Shown: positions 1-7,809 of the stretch, piece by piece
How the letters are laid out: every line of letters begins with the position of its first letter
Position numbering within the stretch: the stretch's first letter is position 1
NCBI GenBank assembly: GCA_905478675.1
Contig: CAJQJI010000119.1
Location: 1 to 25,489 of the forward strand
Direction of reading: 5' to 3'
From: Candidatus Altimarinota bacterium
GTDB lineage: Bacteria > Patescibacteriota > Gracilibacteria > UBA4473
Length of the DNA stretch: 25,489 nt
The notes under the pieces: generated by a model
Seen by the model: the letters and a program-made list of their open reading frames with translations, nothing else
Told to the model about the DNA's origin: nothing
Databases searched by the model: none
Made by a program: the position numbers and the translations under genes

Positions 1-87
1 CGGGGAACCAACCGTTTGTGTCCAGACCTTTAAAAAACGTGAAGTCTCTTTCCAGGTTAACGTCCAGAGCCGAATAGGGTGAATCAT
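1..87 (-). CDS. ABC-2 type transporter permease, N-terminus only
   Basis: Partial gene: 29 codons are visible before the window edge. The ATG at 87-85 overlaps the TGA of the ABC ATPase (84-86) in an ATGA arrangement, the usual sign of translational coupling within an exporter operon. The visible peptide begins MIHPIRLWTLTWKETSRF and continues to a QTVGSP stretch. This matches the cytoplasmic N-terminus of ABC-2 permeases (DrrB/NodJ-like), where a W-x(4-5)-E-x2-RF segment precedes a Q-T-x3-P stretch just before the first membrane helix. No membrane segment falls inside the window. The call rests on this short motif plus position directly after an ABC-2-type ATPase. The substrate cannot be told. 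Confidence 0.75.
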   Translation of the reverse strand, partial: MIHPIRLWTLTWKETSRFLKVWTQTVGSP

Positions 88-932
88 TTTTTCTTGGTAA
101 ATTCTAAGAATATATCTTCTAGTTTTGGCTCAATAACCCGTAAGTTATAGGCGCGAGGATGTTCGGCTGAAATACGCTCTAAATTAAAACCGCCTTTTTC
201 TCCTTCTTCAATACTAATCACTTTGTTGTCTTTATTTGTTAGTTCTAAAACTTTCTTTTTTCGTCCTAACAAGTCTTTAGTTGACTCAAAAACAAGGGTT
301 TCACCAGCCGCTTGAATCGCTACTTTATCGGCTAACAACTGGGCTTCTTCAATATAGTGGGTGGTAAGCACAATTGTCAGGCCTTCCTTTTTAAGTTCTC
401 GTAAAAAATCATAGAGTGAATTTCTTAGTTCTACATCAACGCCCGCTGTTGGCTCATCTAAAATTAAAATTTTGGGCTTATGCGCTAAGGCTTTAGCAAT
501 CATCAATCGACGTTTCATCCCGCCCGACAGCTGACGCGCTCTTACATTTTTTTTATCACTTAAACTTAACTTATCAAGTAACCAGTTTACATAAGCTTCA
601 TCCGGCTTTAAGCCAAATAAGCCCCGACGCATACGGAGTATTTCTAAAGAAGTAAAAAACGGATCAAACACGAGTTCTTGCTCAACGATCCCAAGAGCCA
701 TTTTGGTATGAAGGGGGTTTTTCTCTGGATCTTCGCCTAACACGAAAATATCACCCCCATCCCGTTTGGTTAAACCATTTAAGCAGTTAATCAGGGTTGT
801 TTTTCCCGCGCCATTAGGCCCAAGCAAGGCCACAAAACTTCCAGACTCCACCGAAAAACTAATATTTTTAAGCGCTTTCAGCTCACCAAAACTCTTTTCA
901 ACTTTATTGAATACTAAAGCATTTTCAGCCAT
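84..932 (-). CDS. ABC-2 type transporter ATP-binding protein (CcmA/DrrA-like)
   Basis: ATPase half of an ABC exporter, 282 residues, acting at the inner face of the membrane. Walker A is GPNGAGKTT (residues 38-46), the signature is LSGGM (135-139), Walker B is ILILDEP (155-161, catalytic Glu160), and the switch histidine is His192 in LTTHY. The LSGGMKRRL form and PTAGVD after Walker B are typical of the DrrA/CcmA/NatA group that pairs with ABC-2 permeases. The permease start follows with an ATGA overlap. The ATG at 932 directly abuts the carA stop, so the gene is probably co-transcribed with gatC-gatA-carA. There is no Shine-Dalgarno motif, so translation probably depends on coupling. The cargo is unknown; such systems move lipids, polysaccharides or small drugs. 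Confidence 0.93.
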   Translation of the reverse strand: MAENALVFNKVEKSFGELKALKNISFSVESGSFVALLGPNGAGKTTLINCLNGLTKRDGGDIFVLGEDPEKNPLHTKMALGIVEQELVFDPFFTSLEILRMRRGLFGLKPDEAYVNWLLDKLSLSDKKNVRARQLSGGMKRRLMIAKALAHKPKILILDEPTAGVDVELRNSLYDFLRELKKEGLTIVLTTHYIEEAQLLADKVAIQAAGETLVFESTKDLLGRKKKVLELTNKDNKVISIEEGEKGGFNLERISAEHPRAYNLRVIEPKLEDIFLEFTKKK

Positions 933-2003
933 TTAGAGTGTATTGATAAAAGATTCAAATAAATACTGAGCGTCTTCGGGTCCCGCACAAGCTTCTGGGT
1001 GAAACTGTACCGCCAAAACGGGTTTTGTTTTGTGCTTTATACCTTCAACCGAATCATCGTTTAAGTTTTTAAACCAAACTTTAAAGTCGTCTGGCAAAGA
1101 ATCCTCTGACACGACGTACCCATGGTTTTGCGTCGTTACAATACAATGTTTCGTTTCTATATCTTCGACAGGCTGATTTACGCCGCGGTGTCCGTATTTC
1201 ATTTTTTCGGTTTTCCCACCGGCGGCCAGCCCAAGCATTTGGTTGCCTAAACAGATACCAAAAATAGGTTTATTTTTTGTTAGCGCTACTTTCATACTGG
1301 CAATAGTTTCGGTCACCGTTTCTGGATCGCCTGGACCATTTGAAAAAAAGATTCCATCGAACTCATATTCAGAAGCATAAGGATCTGCGTCGAAGGGGAA
1401 GCGAATAACCTTCACCCCTCGATCTAAAAAGTTTCTAAAAATTCCGTTCTTAGCCCCACAATCAACAAACGCTACGGTTTTTCCAATATCGCCTTTAGTA
1501 GGCTCTAAAACCGTCACCTCTGTGGGACTGACTTCTGGTACATATCGCCCGGCTAAGGTATCGGTAAAATCAGCCGCTGGTTCTTCGCCAATACTGCCCA
1601 TAATACAACCACTTTCTCGTAGTGTTTGGGTTAATTCACGGGTATCAACTTCACATAAAGCTGGAATATTGTTGGCTTTCAGCCAGGCCGCAAAATCTTG
1701 AAAAGCTTGATGGTGTGAAAATTCTTCAGACCACTCGGTTAGCACTACGCCTTTTACCCAAATCTTTTGTGATTCGTAGGTTTCGTCTACGCCTGGTGCC
1801 ATTTGTTTTGGATCAAACACCCCATAATTCCCGATTAAAGGAAAGGTGAAAACCACAATTTGTCCATAATAACTTGGGTCGGTGAGGGTTTCTAGGTATC
1901 CGGTCATGCCGGTAGTAAAAACTACTTCGCCTAAGCAATCTGTTTCCGCGCCAAAAGCCGTCCCAGAGAAAGATTCTCCAGAAGCCAAGTGTAATTTTTT
2001 CAT
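933..2003 (-). CDS. carA: Carbamoyl-phosphate synthase small (glutaminase) subunit
   Basis: Releases ammonia from glutamine and passes it to CarB, which makes carbamoyl phosphate for pyrimidines and arginine. At 356 residues it is near the usual length. The N-terminal CarA domain starts with LASGESFSGTAFG and has the GEVVFTTGMTGYLETLTDPSY signature region (about 25-45). The class I glutamine amidotransferase domain follows (about 175-356) with nucleophile Cys251 in GICLGNQ and His335/Glu337 in QFHPE. All catalytic residues are present. carB is not in the window. The gene lies 34 bases after gatA and its TAA abuts the next ATG, so it sits in a mixed operon of tRNA amidation, pyrimidine and export genes. 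Glutamine use is shared with GatA, but a functional reason for the grouping is inference. Confidence 0.96.
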   Translation of the reverse strand: MKKLHLASGESFSGTAFGAETDCLGEVVFTTGMTGYLETLTDPSYYGQIVVFTFPLIGNYGVFDPKQMAPGVDETYESQKIWVKGVVLTEWSEEFSHHQAFQDFAAWLKANNIPALCEVDTRELTQTLRESGCIMGSIGEEPAADFTDTLAGRYVPEVSPTEVTVLEPTKGDIGKTVAFVDCGAKNGIFRNFLDRGVKVIRFPFDADPYASEYEFDGIFFSNGPGDPETVTETIASMKVALTKNKPIFGICLGNQMLGLAAGGKTEKMKYGHRGVNQPVEDIETKHCIVTTQNHGYVVSEDSLPDDFKVWFKNLNDDSVEGIKHKTKPVLAVQFHPEACAGPEDAQYLFESFINTL

Positions 2004-2037
2004 ATCTGTGCGATTTTAATAATCTAACAAGAATTTG

Positions 2038-3468
2038 TCACGACAAAGTTTGTTCAATTTGGTGGGCGATATTAAGCGCTCGATCTTCAGCAAAAGCTTT
2101 ACATAAAAACTGCACTCCAATTGGCAGCCCAGCTTTAGATTTTCCAACCGGCACTGAAACGCCACAGATACCCGCTAAATTGGCTGGGATGGTTAATACA
2201 TCCTCAATATAATCTCGTAAAGGATCGGCTTCTCGCCCTACCTCAAACGCCGGCGTCGGGAAAATTGGCGCGAGTAATGCATCTACTTCATTAAAAGCGG
2301 TATCAAAATCTTGTTTCACTAAGGTTCGCACTTTTTGCGCTTTTCGATAATAAGCATCATAATATCCAGCCGATAAAGCATACGTTCCGATAAGAATTCG
2401 ACGTTTTACTTCATCCCCAAAACCTTGTTCACGCGTTTGGGTATAAATTTCTTCTAAAGAATTGCCTTCCACCGCTGAACCATAACGAATCCCGTCATAA
2501 CGTGATAAGTTCGCTGAAATTTCTGACGGCGCAATAATATAATAAGCCGCAATACCGTATTTTGTGTGTGGTAATGAAACCTCTACCACTTTCGCCCCAA
2601 GCGTTTCTAAAATGGCCTTTGTTGAATCTACAACGGAAACAATTTCATCCTCAATACCATCAATAAAATATTCTTGTGGAATCCCTATTTTCAAACCTTT
2701 AAGCGGTTGATCTAAAGTATCGGTATACTTAGGCACCTCAACCGGTGGGGTCGTGCTATCTTTTACGTCTTTCCCGGCAATAACTTCTAGCACCATGGCA
2801 CAATCTTCGGCGGTTTTAGCTAAACACCCAACCGAATCTAAACTTGAGGCCATCGGGATAGTTCCCCAACGAGAAACACGACCATAAGAGACCTTAACTC
2901 CCGTACAACCACAAAAGTGAGCTGGTTGACGAATTGATCCACCCGTATCAGTTCCAATTGAAACGGCACAAAAATTAGCGGCCACTGCCGCCGCAGAACC
3001 ACCAGAACTTCCCCCAGAGACTTTCGTTAAATCATGTGGGTTTTTGGTTACCCCAAAGGCTGATGTTTCGGTAGAAACCCCCATTGTAAATTCGTCAGTA
3101 TTTACTTTTCCAAGTAAAACCGCGCCCGCGTCTTTTAGTTTTTGCCAAACGGTCGCATTATAAGGCGGTACAAAATCTTTTAATATATTAGAACTAGCGG
3201 TTGTTTTTACCCCCGCTGTACAAACTACGTCTTTCAGCGTTACCGGCATTCCATCTAAATCAGAAAGTAACGTTCCATTCTCATAACGGCTATCCGCCGC
3301 ATCCGCCATTTCACGAGCCAAGTCGAAAGTCGTTGTTACAAAAGCGTTTATTTCACCATCACGGGTTTCAATTTCTTTAATAAAGGCTTCAGTAATTTCA
3401 CGAGAGGTAATTTCGCCAGCTTTAAAGGCCACTGAAAGTTCTTTTAAGGTTTTTTGTACAAGGCTCAT
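2038..3468 (-). CDS. gatA: Glu-tRNA(Gln)/Asp-tRNA(Asn) amidotransferase subunit A
   Basis: Glutaminase subunit of GatCAB, which converts Glu-tRNA(Gln), and in many bacteria Asp-tRNA(Asn), to the amidated form. This is the indirect route used where GlnRS is absent. The length of 476 residues is normal. The amidase-signature catalytic set is intact: Lys79 in TLKDV, cis-Ser154 in GGSSGGSAAA and nucleophile Ser178 in TDTGGSIRQPA, the same numbers as in the well-studied Staphylococcus GatA. gatC lies 47 bases upstream and gatB is not in the window, a common split. The ATG at 3468 gives the expected family N-terminus; no Shine-Dalgarno sequence precedes it. The gatC-gatA gap holds a small CCCC-TTTT-GGGG inverted repeat of unclear meaning. 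Confidence 0.97.
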   Translation of the reverse strand: MSLVQKTLKELSVAFKAGEITSREITEAFIKEIETRDGEINAFVTTTFDLAREMADAADSRYENGTLLSDLDGMPVTLKDVVCTAGVKTTASSNILKDFVPPYNATVWQKLKDAGAVLLGKVNTDEFTMGVSTETSAFGVTKNPHDLTKVSGGSSGGSAAAVAANFCAVSIGTDTGGSIRQPAHFCGCTGVKVSYGRVSRWGTIPMASSLDSVGCLAKTAEDCAMVLEVIAGKDVKDSTTPPVEVPKYTDTLDQPLKGLKIGIPQEYFIDGIEDEIVSVVDSTKAILETLGAKVVEVSLPHTKYGIAAYYIIAPSEISANLSRYDGIRYGSAVEGNSLEEIYTQTREQGFGDEVKRRILIGTYALSAGYYDAYYRKAQKVRTLVKQDFDTAFNEVDALLAPIFPTPAFEVGREADPLRDYIEDVLTIPANLAGICGVSVPVGKSKAGLPIGVQFLCKAFAEDRALNIAHQIEQTLS

Positions 3469-3515
3469 AGAATTTAATTTTAAGAGTATTTTTTCGATTT
3501 TCCCCCAAAAGGGGA

Positions 3516-3800
3516 CTACATAATTTTAGGGATTTTTACACAGTGATCTTCTACTTGATGCGGAGTGCAGTTGATAAGCTCCGCTTCAATTTCGCTCATG
3601 TGTATTTCGTCTGGCCGTGTTACACTTTCAAGTCCGGTTACTTGAGACGTTTCAGCCACGCCTTCGGTATCAACTTCTTGCAGTACCGCAAAGTAATCTA
3701 AAATCCCAGAAAGCTGTGGAGCTAAGCGCGCTACATCGCTATCGGTTAAATTAATTTTGGCAAGCTTGGCAATATGGCGGACTTCATCTTGAGTGAGCAT
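3516..3800 (-). CDS. gatC: Glu-tRNA(Gln)/Asp-tRNA(Asn) amidotransferase subunit C
   Basis: Small belt subunit that wraps around GatA and stabilises the GatCAB complex. It has 94 residues from the ATG at 3800, as expected for GatC. A TTG directly upstream (3803) could extend it by one codon, but the ATG is the natural start. The family pattern is visible: LTQDEVRHIAKLAKINLTD at the N-terminus, then a leucine-rich helix, a VDTEGV segment and a C-terminal hydrophobic tail (CVKIPKIM) like the usual FFxVPKxI ending. It is the first gene of the leftward operon. A perfect TATAAT lies on the minus strand at 3832-3827, about 27 bases before the start, giving a leader of about 20 bases. Confidence 0.95.
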   Translation of the reverse strand: MLTQDEVRHIAKLAKINLTDSDVARLAPQLSGILDYFAVLQEVDTEGVAETSQVTGLESVTRPDEIHMSEIEAELINCTPHQVEDHCVKIPKIM

Positions 3801-3826
3801 CAAAAACTGATTATTTTACGAACGTC

Positions 3827-3855
3827 ATTATAGAAATAAAAACAAATCAATCTAA
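3827..3855 (-). promoter_or_regulatory. Promoter of the gatC-gatA-carA-ABC operon
   Basis: On the minus strand there is a perfect TATAAT (3832-3827) followed by GACG. The hexamer 17 bases upstream (TTAGAT, 3855-3850) matches the -35 consensus at only two positions, so the -35 is weak. Transcription would start near 3820. It is divergent from and interleaved with the promoter of the plus-strand gene at 3891. The same TATAATGACG string occurs at the promoter of the acyl-CoA synthetase operon (13120-13111). Confidence 0.6.
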
Positions 3856-3884
3856 TTAACTTTTCATCATTTTTTTGATATAAT
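3856..3884 (+). promoter_or_regulatory. Promoter giving a probable leaderless transcript
   Basis: TTAACT (3856-3861, four of six consensus bases), a 17-base spacer, then a perfect TATAAT (3879-3884). Six bases separate the -10 from the ATG at 3891, so the expected +1 falls on the A of the start codon. No Shine-Dalgarno sequence exists between them. This is the geometry of a leaderless mRNA. Confidence 0.65.
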
Positions 3885-3890
3885 AAAGCA

Positions 3891-5585
3891 ATGGCCAAGA
3901 AGTTACAATTATCAGATTTTGTAGAAACCCCCAAAGCGGAAGAGTTTAAAGCTAGTATTGGGGATTTAGGGGCTACGACTAACCTTGTTTTAGCCAAACA
4001 CTCCCATGCCCCAAACTTTAAAGAAGATTTTCCGCACTTGATATCACGCTTAGATCTATATGGGCTCTTACCAACTTTAGGTTCGGAAAGAGATAATGAT
4101 TATAATTTAGCGCATATTATACAGCAGACTCGAAATTCCATTGAGTCTGTAGACGACTTCCAAAATAATGAGGTGGTCAGTCTGGCAAAGGATTTATTTA
4201 CAGAAGCCGCTACCTTTTTAAATAAAACCCTAGAGGTGCCGCTACCAAAGCAAATTGCGAATGATATTAGCAAAATGAGCAGTTTAGCGGATGTGGTTAA
4301 TTTTTTAAGAAAAGCCCAGAGTTTCGGAAAAAACGCCTATGGTCCTTTGGTCTGCGTAATCCTAAAATTATCCGAAGCTTTAGCCGATATTGATAGTGCC
4401 CCAGAACTCTCTAACCTAATTGAGAAATCAGAAGAACTAGAAAAGCCGCTGACTAATACCGATTTTATTCATGAAGAGAAAACGGGCATACTGGCCATAT
4501 CTGGGGAAAAAACTTCTTTTCGAGCTAAGCGAATTCATATTGGCACTAAAAGTCGAGAACGAATTCTTAATAAAATGCTCCGAAAGGTCGACGTACGAGT
4601 CGAAGATATTATTAAAGATGGCGTACGCGCTAAAATTATTATTGCCGATAGTCATGACGCTGAACCACAAAAACAAAGGATCGAACAGTGGCTGAAAGAC
4701 GACTTAAAAGAATATGATTTTAAACTAAAAGACGAAAAGCAGCGGAAAAATAAAAGCCGCGATGCCAAACGACAAGACATGGTCATGATTGGAACGGTGC
4801 CGGAGACTAATACCGGCGTAGAAATTCAGGTCGTGACAGAATCTGAAGATTTCAAAAATGAAGTAGGGGCTAGAAATCATGAAATTTATGAATGGATTCA
4901 GAATTTTCAGGTTATTACTCGTTTGTTTGGATCTGTTAGTAAAAAACAATTCGAATCTAAAATTGCCACCCTTTCAAGAAAAAGATTTAAACATCCCGAT
5001 GGCAGCACCTACACCGTTTCTGAAGATGAATTAAAGAATATCTTTGCTGGTCAGTTCTATTTAAACCCAGAAACACGTCGATATCATTGGTTTGAATATG
5101 ATTTTAGAACTAATCAGACCGGAATTTTCTCTGAAGATTATCAAGAAAAACGAAATAATGGAACCATTCGAGCCATCCAAGATAGAGCTCAGTCTAATGG
5201 GAAAGATAGAGCCTTTTTTGAGCAAATTTCATTAGCGGATTGGCGAGCTATTATTACGACTAACACTTTCCCTGATGACTTTAATAATCCATCTGAGTTA
5301 GAAACTATTGTTGTTTTTTTAAAAAGCATAAAAGGTATCCCAACGCTTATAAGTCAATCTTTGCAAATTCAACAAGAAGCCTTACTAAAAGAACAAAGCT
5401 CCCCGCTTAAATTTTCTGACTGGCAGTACATTTTTAGAAATAATGATTTTCCTGAGACCCTTTCAGCAGAGGCTAAAACGTTAGTGCTTGAAAAATTAGA
5501 AGAGACAGATGCCGAAAATTTCGGCTTTCTTCTTCGCGTCTTAAAAACTAAGCTAGCCACTGAAACTCAGATTCAAGGCTCATAA
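3891..5585 (+). CDS. Unrecognised protein with a degenerate RelA/SpoT-synthetase-like region and a C-terminal repeat
   Basis: A 564-residue soluble protein with no signal peptide or membrane segment. I do not recognise it as a whole. The middle (about 209-340) has three blocks in the order and rough spacing of the RelA/SpoT (p)ppGpp synthetase fold. They are RILNKMLRK (224-232, like SIxxKMxRK), DGVRAKIIIAD (243-253, like DxxGxRIIxxD), and VEIQV with GARNHEIYEW (310-335, like VEIQIRT...AxH..Y). The guanine-binding G-loop tyrosine and its SLH neighbourhood are missing, replaced by a basic stretch (about 283-297). Alarmone synthesis is therefore doubtful; it may be a nucleotidyltransferase fold with another job or a dead regulator. 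The C-terminus repeats a unit exactly 60 residues apart: ADWRAI...NTFPDDF (449-464) and SDWQYI...NDFPETL (509-524). It starts at ATG 3891 behind a promoter that implies a leaderless message, and is coupled to the nucleotidyltransferase that follows. The ORF is certain; the fold is tentative. Confidence 0.85.
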   Translation: MAKKLQLSDFVETPKAEEFKASIGDLGATTNLVLAKHSHAPNFKEDFPHLISRLDLYGLLPTLGSERDNDYNLAHIIQQTRNSIESVDDFQNNEVVSLAKDLFTEAATFLNKTLEVPLPKQIANDISKMSSLADVVNFLRKAQSFGKNAYGPLVCVILKLSEALADIDSAPELSNLIEKSEELEKPLTNTDFIHEEKTGILAISGEKTSFRAKRIHIGTKSRERILNKMLRKVDVRVEDIIKDGVRAKIIIADSHDAEPQKQRIEQWLKDDLKEYDFKLKDEKQRKNKSRDAKRQDMVMIGTVPETNTGVEIQVVTESEDFKNEVGARNHEIYEWIQNFQVITRLFGSVSKKQFESKIATLSRKRFKHPDGSTYTVSEDELKNIFAGQFYLNPETRRYHWFEYDFRTNQTGIFSEDYQEKRNNGTIRAIQDRAQSNGKDRAFFEQISLADWRAIITTNTFPDDFNNPSELETIVVFLKSIKGIPTLISQSLQIQQEALLKEQSSPLKFSDWQYIFRNNDFPETLSAEAKTLVLEKLEETDAENFGFLLRVLKTKLATETQIQGS

Positions 5586-5974
5586 AAATTTTAATTGCTG
5601 GTACCTTTGATAATTTCCACGTTGGTCACCAATGGCTCATTTGGTCAGCGCTAAAAAAAGGGGCGAAAGTAACTATTATTGTGGCGCGTGATAAAACCGT
5701 GAAGCATATTAAATCTAGGCCACCAAAGAACACGGAAGATTTACGTCTCAAAAGAGTGCAAACTGAAATCCAAAATACGCTTTCGGCGCAAGCACGCTTA
5801 GGTCGATCTGATGCTGATTTTTGGCAAACCATTCGCGAAGAAAACCCAACGCATATTCTTTTAGGCTACGATCAACACGTAAAGGAGGTTCAAATTTTAG
5901 AGCATTTTCCGCACTTAAAAATAGAACGTTGTAGTGCCTACCAGCCAGAACTTTTTAAAAGTTCTAAGTTTTAG
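5582..5974 (+). CDS. RibL/TagD-like nucleotidyltransferase, apparent AUA start
   Basis: A 130-residue cytidylyltransferase-fold protein. The frame opens with KILIAGTFDNFHVGH, holding the TFD and HxGH nucleotide-binding motifs, then VARDKTV, a conserved R (EDLRLKRVQ), LGYDQ near residue 99 and a C-terminal FKSSKF. LGYDQ and KSSK are features I associate with archaeal FAD synthase RibL, so FMN adenylylation to FAD is the best guess; glycerol-3-phosphate or other cytidylyltransferases are the alternative. An in-frame TGA at 5561 blocks extension. Between it and the conserved KILIAGTFD there is no ATG, GTG, TTG or CTG. The best start is ATA at 5582-5584, overlapping the TAA of the upstream gene (5583-5585) as ATAA, like a normal ATGA overlap. 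The first standard start, GTG 5681, would remove HxGH and cannot be right. The stop abuts the convergent mutL stop. Confidence 0.85.
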   Translation: MKILIAGTFDNFHVGHQWLIWSALKKGAKVTIIVARDKTVKHIKSRPPKNTEDLRLKRVQTEIQNTLSAQARLGRSDADFWQTIREENPTHILLGYDQHVKEVQILEHFPHLKIERCSAYQPELFKSSKF

Positions 5975-7771
5975 TTAACGATGAAAATGCTTATCCAGTT
6001 CTGAAAAAGGCACAAAGTGATGATTTGGGCGACCATGTGGACATAATAATTTCCAATCAGTGCTGTCAAAATCTTGAATCAATTTTTCCATTTCTTCGCG
6101 TTCTAAATGGTCCCCAAACATTACCGCGCCACGACAAGCTTTATATTCTAACAGCTTGCGCATAATTTGATCCGATACATTTTCACCTATTTTTTCGTGT
6201 TCTAAAAAGCTTACACAAGCTTCTAGTAACGCTTTTATATCTTGCCCAACCAAGAGTTCCGCTACCGCCGTAACCGCAATTTCATCATCTGCTACAAAGT
6301 CTAAAGCAAAGCCTAAATCCGCTAGAACGGCCTTATGCTCGTGTAATAAACTTACCTCTGTTTCACTTAATTTAATGACATCTGGCACTAACAAGGCTTG
6401 AGCTGTGAGCGAGGATTTTTTGTATTCTTGCCAAAAAGTTTCAAAACGCTGACGTTCATGCAGCGCATGTTGGTCGAAAAAATAAATTCCAGACGCCACT
6501 TGAGCGACAATATATTTATTATCCGCCTGGCCAATTAAACGGATTTCGCTTTCTGCAGATTGATTCAAATCCTCAAATTTTACCGCTGCTGGCGCTGAAT
6601 GATTTAACTGTTCGTGTCGATCCGCAAAAGAGGGGAGCGTGGTCGCCGCCAGATTTCGGTTAAAAAAATTGCCACCTGAAATTTGCCGCGGCGATGGAGC
6701 GGTCTCAAAACGCGGCGCTTGAAATGCAGATCCGCTCACTGGAACCGCCCCTGATTGAGAATTAGGATTCTCTATCCCTTGGTAACTAACCGATTCTAAG
6801 GCTCGGATAATGGCCGTTTTAACACTGCCAAAAACTTCGCCGGGTTCGGCAAATTTTACTTCTAGTTTTCGTGGATGCACATTCACATCAACTAAAATAG
6901 GATCAATTTCCAAGTGCAGCACAAAGGCGGGGAATAAATGTTTTTCAATGCCAGCAGACTGCACATAAGCCTCACGAACCGCGTAAGCTAAACGATGATC
7001 TTCAATCCGACGCCCGTTCACAAGCAAGTACTGTTGGTTTTTATTCGATAACCCTTTACCTGGCTGAGAAGTGAAGCCCTTTATAACTAAATTGGGTGTT
7101 TGGTAGTCAACGGCACATAAATCGTTCGCCGCTTTTTTTAATACTTGATGCACTCGATCTTCAAGTGTTGTAGCGGGGTAATCTAAGCTGAGTTTTGCTT
7201 CTTTAAATACCTGAAAACTCACTGTGGGGTTGGCTAAAGCAAAGCCGTAAATTTCTTTCACGCAGGCCCGATACTCCGCCTCATCGGATTTTAAATACTC
7301 TAGGCGGGCTGGAACAGGGGCAAACAAATTCTCAATCAAAACGGTCGTGCCTTCATTAGCCGCTTCTGGCTCAATGGCTTCAAATTGCCCGGCTTTCCCG
7401 GCTAATCGATAGGCTTGATCGGCCGTCGTGGTTCGTGAAGTTAAAACAAAATCAGAGACAGACGAAACCGCCGCTAAAGCTTCCCCCCTAAAGCCGTATT
7501 GTTGCAAATGAAATAAATCTTCTGTTTGAGAAATTTTAGACGTGGCGTGACGAAGTACGGCTTTTGGTAAATCTGATTCCGGCATTCCAACACCATCATC
7601 AACAATACGAATAAGCTGCTTGCCGCCGCCCGATAAATAGATTTCTATATTTTGAGCCTTGGCATCCAAGGCATTCTCAACACACTCTTTAATCACTGAG
7701 GCGGGCCTTTCCACTACTTCACCAGCGGCAATTTGGTTACTAATACTGGAGGGTAAAACGCGAATAGTCAT
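5975..7771 (-). CDS. mutL: DNA mismatch repair protein MutL, endonuclease type
   Basis: Couples MutS mismatch recognition to strand incision and repair. It has 598 residues. The N-terminal GHKL ATPase has QIAAGEVVERPASVIKE, catalytic Glu29 and Asn33 in ECVENALDA, DDGVGM (58-63) and YGFRGEAL (92-99). The linker (about 330-405) is low in conservation. The C-terminal dimerisation/nuclease domain carries the complete DQHA-x2-E-x4-E metal motif (433-444), ACR (545-547) and CPHGRP (577-582). This is therefore a nicking MutL as found in bacteria lacking MutH. No mutS is in the window. The gene lies 38 bases after a small lipoprotein gene. Its stop directly abuts the stop of the convergent plus-strand gene. 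Confidence 0.97.
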   Translation of the reverse strand: MTIRVLPSSISNQIAAGEVVERPASVIKECVENALDAKAQNIEIYLSGGGKQLIRIVDDGVGMPESDLPKAVLRHATSKISQTEDLFHLQQYGFRGEALAAVSSVSDFVLTSRTTTADQAYRLAGKAGQFEAIEPEAANEGTTVLIENLFAPVPARLEYLKSDEAEYRACVKEIYGFALANPTVSFQVFKEAKLSLDYPATTLEDRVHQVLKKAANDLCAVDYQTPNLVIKGFTSQPGKGLSNKNQQYLLVNGRRIEDHRLAYAVREAYVQSAGIEKHLFPAFVLHLEIDPILVDVNVHPRKLEVKFAEPGEVFGSVKTAIIRALESVSYQGIENPNSQSGAVPVSGSAFQAPRFETAPSPRQISGGNFFNRNLAATTLPSFADRHEQLNHSAPAAVKFEDLNQSAESEIRLIGQADNKYIVAQVASGIYFFDQHALHERQRFETFWQEYKKSSLTAQALLVPDVIKLSETEVSLLHEHKAVLADLGFALDFVADDEIAVTAVAELLVGQDIKALLEACVSFLEHEKIGENVSDQIMRKLLEYKACRGAVMFGDHLEREEMEKLIQDFDSTDWKLLCPHGRPNHHFVPFSELDKHFHR

Positions 7772-7809
7772 GCCCGCTAACTGTAGCTAGTTGTCACAAA
7801 ATTCAAACC

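Noticed and set aside
3502..3514. CCCC-AAAA-GGGG inverted repeat between gatC and gatA as a terminator
   Set aside because: The stem is only four pairs, there is no clean T-run after it on minus, and the genes are co-directional partners.
3800..3997. Minus-strand 65-codon frame reaching gatC
   Set aside because: It runs antisense to the strongly supported gene at 3891 and through the divergent promoter region; the peptide is low-complexity and matches nothing.
5681..5974. A 97-residue protein starting at GTG 5681
   Set aside because: It drops the TFD and HxGH motifs, which lie in frame directly upstream with no stop between; the gene must start near 5582.
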